Positions 43,201 through 46,744 of a stretch of DNA of 46,744 nucleotides are shown piece by piece. Each line of letters opens with the position of its first letter. Within the stretch, counting starts at the first letter, position 1. Source of the DNA: Zelonia costaricensis (lineage: Eukaryota; Euglenozoa; Kinetoplastea; Trypanosomatida; Trypanosomatidae); contig JASAOO010003358.1 of NCBI GenBank assembly GCA_030849075.1, positions 1-46,744 of the forward strand. Reading direction: 5' to 3'. Position numbers and translations under genes: made by a program. A model generated the notes under the pieces. It saw only the letters and a list, made by a program, of their open reading frames with translations, searched no databases and was not told the origin of the DNA.

Positions 43201-44479
43201 CGTCGCCGCCCGTGCCGGTGTGCGCGGCGGCTTGGGAGCTTCGCGTGGTGGGGCTGTCCCGCGGTGCGCGGCCCTGCGGTTGTGTCGGCGAGGGCAGGAA
43301 GGCCTGCATGCCGAGCTCGTAGAGTGGTGCCAGCGCCTTGTTGCGGATGCAGGCCATCCACTCAATGCGCTCGTGAAAGGGCTGCCGCTCCACGTAGCCT
43401 AGGCAGGCACCCTCTGTCGTGGCATACACCGCGCGCACCCCGATGGCGTGCAGGCGGGGGATCAGCAGTGTGTCGATCAGCTCCGCCGTGCGGTCCGGCG
43501 ACACGTTGGCGTAGATGGCGACCACCACCGACGTGGCGAGGTCGAACAACGGCTGCAACTCCTCCACAAGATAGACGATGAGGGCCTCGGTGAGGTCGGG
43601 CAGCACATCCTCATTCTTCCACAGGTTCAGCGCAATGTAGTAGTGGTGCCAGCCGTGCGTCGGCGTGTGCGGAGTCGCGCGGTGCGGCACGGCAAAACGC
43701 ACCTTTCCCTTGGAGATGCGCACCGTCGTGTGGGTGCTGTTGCCGCCAGTGACGGCGGCAGTGGCGGTCGTCTCGGGCGAGGTCGTGAATGGTGAAGGTG
43801 GCGGTGGAGCGGGCACCCACGGATACGGCACGAGCTCCACGTCGTCGGATGCGAGCGAGAAGGACGACCCCGTCGCGTTGCAGCCCGAGCAGTGCAGCAC
43901 CGCTTCTGCCGGGTAGTGCACCTCCACCACGCCGCACCCCCCGTCCCCTGCACCACCGCTGGGGCCGAGCCCAATGAACCGCAGCAGGGAGCCGCCCCCG
44001 CCCTCGCCGTGCCGCGTCTTCCAGGACTTGCGGCCGCGGTTGCGCCGTGCCTCCGCCCGAGCCGCGGCCCGCTCGTGCATTCGCTGGGCATCGGTCAGCC
44101 CCGCCACCCGCGCCCCGGCACGACCCGGCAGACGCCACATTTGCAGCTGCTCCAGGAAGTCGAACGCCGTTGGCGTGCGCGCGTCTGTCACGTCGCGCAG
44201 CTGCGGCGGAGTCGTTCGATTCACGTACTCGGCAACGAAGGCGTCCGTCGCGTGCGGAAAGTCGTGCCGGTCCAGCGTCAGCGGCGCGGCCCGCCACTGG
44301 GCGCGCGAGGAGAAGAGCAGCGTGAACAGCCCATGCGACTCCTGGCGCAGCTCACGAGCCTCGCCGGCGTGCGAGTTCTCCGCGTCGTCGAAGACGTCCT
44401 CGCGCAGCACGCCGAGGAGTAGCAGGGCGAGGAAGAGAAAGAAGAGGGCGGCATGGCGGAGAACCCTGCCAGAGGGCAT
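40292..44479 (-). CDS. CAP59/CMT1-type (GT69) mannosyltransferase-like membrane protein (1395 aa)
   Basis: A probable glycosyltransferase related to cryptococcal CAP59 and CMT1, whose family includes alpha-1,3-mannosyltransferases using GDP-Man. Start Met 44479 (MPSGRVLRHAAL) opens a signal-anchor (about 8-25, LFFLFLALLLLGVL). The GT domain spans about 270-855: HHYYIALNLWKNEDVLPDLT, VVVAIYANVSPDRTAELIDT, then FHERIEWMACIRNKALAPLY, VVLFFNDIFFRPQDITTLLE (family 'LFLNDVxFxxxDIxxLL'), FDMACGMDFYFTFYDTWVTR, VKCCWNGVAAIRG and VCLSSECLLICQDVMQAA. These match the family's ordered motifs well. Several N-glycosylation sequons (NRT, NAT, NST) precede it, as expected for a luminal protein. Two more hydrophobic segments occur at about 975-1000 and 1153-1178, then a Ser/Pro/Gly-rich disordered tail of about 200 residues. 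Fungal members are much shorter. Substrate and linkage are unknown. Confidence 0.85.
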   Translation of the reverse strand: MPSGRVLRHAALFFLFLALLLLGVLREDVFDDAENSHAGEARELRQESHGLFTLLFSSRAQWRAAPLTLDRHDFPHATDAFVAEYVNRTTPPQLRDVTDARTPTAFDFLEQLQMWRLPGRAGARVAGLTDAQRMHERAAARAEARRNRGRKSWKTRHGEGGGGSLLRFIGLGPSGGAGDGGCGVVEVHYPAEAVLHCSGCNATGSSFSLASDDVELVPYPWVPAPPPPSPFTTSPETTATAAVTGGNSTHTTVRISKGKVRFAVPHRATPHTPTHGWHHYYIALNLWKNEDVLPDLTEALIVYLVEELQPLFDLATSVVVAIYANVSPDRTAELIDTLLIPRLHAIGVRAVYATTEGACLGYVERQPFHERIEWMACIRNKALAPLYELGMQAFLPSPTQPQGRAPRDSPTTRSSQAAAHTGTGGDDADGRDGLVVLFFNDIFFRPQDITTLLESRAEPRMAATLQPHGWRSSTTAAADDAELHGTRRRAADPAAVTPLPATPATTFDMACGMDFYFTFYDTWVTRDRLGQPFAAQMPYSDDRATQDAFYRILKHERSSSAHSHGESGAGAPAPEAMSIPVKCCWNGVAAIRGRLFLPPTPAHRVAFPATAGAGEEEAVAEAAVPVRVEGRSASGRGTPRGAAAAAIFAAMTVENGAEAVDGVELQEGIAAAAVQRTSGAVYDRIGSVQEVLRQTGLQRYYTRVLARRLQSECAAWTLTRREIAEVNGVPFYVPERCANSTSFEATLAAVIAEVQEGGGQDNWTHLRLQPASATPSSTVAEQEDGVYYRARHPALRFRHAFTPSYGAAVHGQRPVRDDVCLSSECLLICQDVMQAALVQDGRAPILLLNPHVRVAYDLDHFARVTRHTWFFEHPYVYWAWTLARRAQLWWEQLSSTSTPRWWRGAESGGAGGLRELGKATSATDDWLGEPHTAASQQMHATITVRDGAGRATARGIVDVPTLTRMDCQRITGGSIEFVLGGLFPLARLGQLLVVALLLRWWCWQAQADVTAGAARRSGGGAVEQRCWRAVYHAVWYSWAAQRARRGLDAITAAAQRGESAASARGGGPRGRGEVDGEGLAGHDEADGTEDGFYTSSGSGKHGRAARANSPPTLLQLAYRLRRDTSPKLLRMARSSRWIGGGGGCSRAVALVRRGCVVVAHAVLWLLASLCCVRLWCGCRPPPPPFVVPDSTARPFALLQQHRGPRRSPSPPATPEHAVADGFGRVASPLASGGAGGRPLPLGLSGRARPRWAAGRLSPPPPATTTATDLTRTLSSSTTGGGGGAFGGRAGSPGTGGASSPPAVAVVEGSSARPAPWRGEPPAFRSPISSGMQQQVRPRTFGVPGSSSSNAGGSGGARTPFPLTLPPVTQAGPQMPTTPSSGGAAPSNARGRAFPD

Positions 44480-44571
44480 CGGCAGAGCGGAGAGGGCCAC
44501 AGCACAACGGTCGACGAGAGCCCCGCGAAGGACAGCGTACAAGGAGAAGCGTGGAACGCCGGTCTCTGCGA

Positions 44572-44606
44572 GTGTGTGTGGGTGTGTGTGTGTGTGTGTG
44601 TGTGTG
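44572..44606. repeat. (GT)n microsatellite ending at an N
   Basis: A GT run on the plus strand that ends at the unresolved base, so its real length is unknown. Confidence 0.9.
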
Positions 44607-44607
44607 N
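44607..44607. other. Single-base assembly gap (N) in a GT repeat
   Basis: A lone N at the end of a GT microsatellite. It lies upstream of the coding start at 44479 and does not affect the chosen gene model. Confidence 0.95.
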
Positions 44608-45089
44608 GTACCTGCAGCAAAGTGACGAGTGTGAAGGGCAGAGATGAGCCGGAGGGGGGGGTGAGAGCGGGAGAACGCGCGCGGGGGTTGAAGCGGGTGT
44701 GTATGTCTGTCTGTCTCTGTGTGTGTGGGTGTGCGTGTGACGCTGTTCGTGAGTCGTTCACGCCATTCAGCAGCGCCTGCGTGCGTCTCTCTGTGAAGAC
44801 GTGTTCAAGGAGATCGAGTGCGGGAGGGGGGAAGGGAGAGCGAGAGGGGACGAGGATGGGTCGGGGGAGGGGAGGAGGGGGGGGGGCATCAGCAGCGTAG
44901 GACGCGTGATGGCCACGTGTCTGCGCGTCGTGCAGCCCCCTTCTCCCCCGACACCGGACACGACTTCACGCGCGGCATCACTCTTTCGTAAACGATTGAC
45001 GACTATTCCGCTTCTTGTTTGACGGACGTGCGCCAGAGCACGCGTGCTTACACATCTACCCCTCCCTCTCGGCACGTTCCCACCTTTCC

Positions 45090-46268
45090 TCAAAGCACCA
45101 CCGAGGCGGACAGCGATGCCGCACCGTAGCCGCCGTGGCCGACCAGCGCGTCGGACAAGACCACGTCGCCCTCGCCGACCCAGCCCACCGCCCCTATCGC
45201 GGCCATCACCCGCGGCACGAGCAGCACCACCGCCCCGGCATACGCGGCGTGCTGCGCCACCGCCGCGTAGAGGGAGCGCGGCGGTGGTGACGCACTCACA
45301 TTGGACGTTGACGGGCCACCGCCGGCTGGCGTGGAGGACGGCGGATGCTGCTGCGGCTTTGCGTCGGCGACCGGCGACACACTCGCAGCCCAGTCGCCGC
45401 GCTTCGCCGCCGCTACGTAGAGGTCCGGGGCGCACTGCAGAAATCCCCGCTGCTCCGCCGTGTACAGCCGCCATGCCTCCTCCTGCGCGCGGTCGCACAC
45501 GGCCTGGAACGCCACCGCCACCACCGCGGCAGAACCCTGGGCGGTGGAGCCCATACCGGCACCCTCCTGCGAAGACACTGGCGCGTCCCCGTGCGAGGGC
45601 GTTGAGGCAGTCGACCCAGCGTTAGAAGACGGGGCCCACGGCCGCATGTTGTAGTGTGCTAGAAGGGCGGTGCGCACAGCACCCGCTGATGCGTGCGCGC
45701 CGGCCGGCACGTGCAGCTTGTGTGCTGCGGCGTCTCCATCGCCCCACACCCACAACTCCCCCGCCCGCGCACCCACCACAACGACGAGTGCACTCTGCGA
45801 TGGCGTCGACGCGCTCGCGCCTTTAGCCTTGAGAACCACATCCACGCCACAGCGCTCCAGCACCTCGCCAGCGGCCACGCCGAACACATCGACGCACAAG
45901 GTAGGGTGAGTGGAGAAGTAGTTCACCTCCGCGGGCTGGCTGTAGAAGGCCAGGTCGCGCAGCACGTCGCCGGGCTCAAGGGCGTTCACCGAGGCGTGGA
46001 CGGGCAGGCCCGCCTCCAGTGGCGACGTCACCAGGGCACCGCCTACCGCAACAACCGCCGTGCCTGAAGACGCCGGGGCGGCTCTCCTCGCGGTGCCAGC
46101 GGTGGACACTGCCGCCCCAACCTGCTGCACAACGCGGGACAGGAAAGAGCGCCCGGTACGTACAGCCGCCGCCTTGGTGGTCGATCGGGTTGTGGACCGA
46201 ACCGCGCTATACGGCAGCGGCTGCCCGGGTGCTGCCTTGACTGCGCCGCGAGTGGCCTTGGCCTTCAT
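45090..46268 (-). CDS. Hypothetical protein (392 aa)
   Basis: I do not recognise the family. The start is Met 46268 (MKAKATRGAVKAAPGQPLPY); the 110 residues possible upstream look like spacer translation. The N-terminal approximately 65 residues are basic, lack acidic residues and are rich in Ala/Ser/Thr/Arg (KAAAVRTGRSFLSRVVQQV), which could be a mitochondrial or nuclear targeting region. An ordered part at about 85-215 contains EPGDVLRDLAFYSQPAEVNY, THPTLCVDVFGVAAGEVLER and VRTALLAHYNMRPWAP. Around 245-280 is AVVAVAFQAVCDRAQEEAWR, then RGFLQCAPDLYVAAAKRGDW. The C-terminus contains an Ala/Val-rich hydrophobic segment (YAGAVVLLVPRVMAAIGAVG) that could be one membrane span or a buried helix. 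It is the most upstream complete gene in the window. Confidence 0.75.
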   Translation of the reverse strand: MKAKATRGAVKAAPGQPLPYSAVRSTTRSTTKAAAVRTGRSFLSRVVQQVGAAVSTAGTARRAAPASSGTAVVAVGGALVTSPLEAGLPVHASVNALEPGDVLRDLAFYSQPAEVNYFSTHPTLCVDVFGVAAGEVLERCGVDVVLKAKGASASTPSQSALVVVVGARAGELWVWGDGDAAAHKLHVPAGAHASAGAVRTALLAHYNMRPWAPSSNAGSTASTPSHGDAPVSSQEGAGMGSTAQGSAAVVAVAFQAVCDRAQEEAWRLYTAEQRGFLQCAPDLYVAAAKRGDWAASVSPVADAKPQQHPPSSTPAGGGPSTSNVSASPPPRSLYAAVAQHAAYAGAVVLLVPRVMAAIGAVGWVGEGDVVLSDALVGHGGYGAASLSASVVL

Positions 46269-46744
46269 ATCAGCGACACACTTATGAAACAAACAGGGGC
46301 ACCACGTTGCCGTGCCCTGGTGAAGACGACGCAACGGGATGCCGCGTATGTGAATGGAGGCGAGGCAGAGCTCAAGCGAAGAAAGAAGCCCCCCCTGTCG
46401 CTCGACTTGTTGCCGAGGGCAGCCATGTGCAGCACAATGAGGCCAGCAGAGACGTGATGAAGGGAGGAGGAGGAGGGGTGAGAAGGGAGAGTACGGGTTG
46501 CGGACGCCATCGCATGCCCCCATCGGCAACGTCAAAACTGGGCTACACCAGCGCGAGAAAGGACGGCCTACAGGCGACTCGCTTCGTCCAAAGGCCACGC
46601 CGCCGTGAGGCTAAGGGAGAAGGTACACGATCCGCGAGCCCTTCATCTGCTGCACGGTGCGGTTGGTGGGTTTCGAGAGAGAGAGGAAGGCATGCACATG
46701 CGATCAAGGCAAGGGCGCGCGCGGCTGTGCGCAGATCGCGGCGC
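46269..46744 (-). promoter_or_regulatory. 5' flank of the rightmost gene
   Basis: This is upstream (sense direction) of the 46268 start. A sense pyrimidine tract at about 46463-46492, rich in CTCCTCC units, is a candidate acceptor-directing tract. The remainder up to the window edge probably contains the 3' UTR of the next upstream gene. I see no coding sequence that continues to the edge. Confidence 0.45.

Larger units (their letters stand above)
44480..45089 (-). promoter_or_regulatory. Intergenic region with a gap in a GT repeat
   Basis: This spacer lies between the 45090-46268 gene and the mannosyltransferase-like gene. A GT repeat at 44572-44606, about 95 bases upstream of the start codon, is broken by the N at 44607. 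Another GT-rich stretch lies at 44697-44740. A C/T-rich sense tract at about 44823-44885 probably includes polyadenylation or acceptor-directing sequence. No gene is supported. Confidence 0.5.

Noticed and set aside
40832..43402. An 856-residue plus-strand open frame
   Set aside because: It is antisense to the GT69-type gene, whose motifs are clear on the minus strand. The plus-strand protein has Arg/His-rich composition and no domain.
1..46744. CRISPR arrays, bacterial operons, defence systems or phage genes
   Set aside because: The repeats are simple dinucleotide or G/C runs without spacer structure, and the genes are eukaryotic families (Trm1, actin-like, katanin-like) in a one-strand trypanosomatid layout.
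1..46744. tRNA, rRNA, spliced-leader RNA or snoRNA genes
   Set aside because: I could not find cloverleaf-type box sequences or conserved rRNA or SL sequence by eye. A covariance-model search would be needed for small RNAs.
46600..46744. A possible C-terminus of the next upstream gene at the right edge
   Set aside because: The frame ending in a TAG near 46613 has an in-frame stop about 100 bases upstream, so it does not continue as a coding sequence to the window edge.
1..46744. A strand-switch region or internal promoter
   Set aside because: All 15 supported genes are on the minus strand with no convergent or divergent junction.

Overview
This window looks like nuclear DNA of a trypanosomatid protist, most likely in the Leishmaniinae (Leishmania, Leptomonas or Crithidia type). 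The reasons are: 15 long intronless genes all on the minus strand; GC-rich, alanine- and serine-rich proteins; long intergenic regions with pyrimidine tracts on the sense strand just upstream of start codons, as used for spliced-leader trans-splicing and polyadenylation; and many CA/TG microsatellites and G/C runs. I see no bacterial operon features, promoters, tRNAs or rRNAs. The species cannot be fixed from the sequence alone.

Transcription would run right to left as one directional gene cluster. From right (upstream) to left the genes are: a conserved-looking unknown protein (45090-46268); a large CAP59/CMT1-type (GT69) mannosyltransferase-like membrane protein (40292-44479); a four-pass membrane protein (38596-39633); an acidic/basic protein with a possible RRM-like end (36831-38198); a CCDC137-like basic nucleolar-type protein (34898-36331); a very large AMP deaminase-family protein with two tandem catalytic-type domains (28990-33924); a probable mitochondrial protein (25418-27322); a LisH-containing katanin-like AAA ATPase (22541-24301); an actin-like protein cut at its 5' end by an assembly gap (20321-21780); the tRNA guanine-26 dimethyltransferase Trm1 (17275-19563); a GT25-family glycosyltransferase (15840-16667); a 1780-residue coiled-coil protein (9755-15097); a leucine-rich-repeat protein (5615-8398); a charged coiled-coil protein (2303-3901); and a small coiled-coil protein (208-1188).

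The genes do not form one pathway. This is normal for trypanosomatid clusters, where expression is set mostly after transcription through UTRs. The genes cover cytoskeleton (katanin-like, actin-like), glycosylation (GT25, GT69), nucleotide metabolism (AMP deaminase family) and tRNA modification (Trm1), and the rest are unknown.

The most interesting points are: the AMP deaminase gene, whose first domain is a degenerate copy without metal ligands and whose second domain has a changed signature Asp; an actin-like protein that has lost residues needed for ATP hydrolysis; a perfect 14-bp hairpin in the 3' flank of the mannosyltransferase gene; a repeated sense-strand order of TG repeats then CA repeats in intergenic regions; and three one-base N gaps, one of them flanked by an 85-base direct duplication that looks like an unmerged contig overlap.
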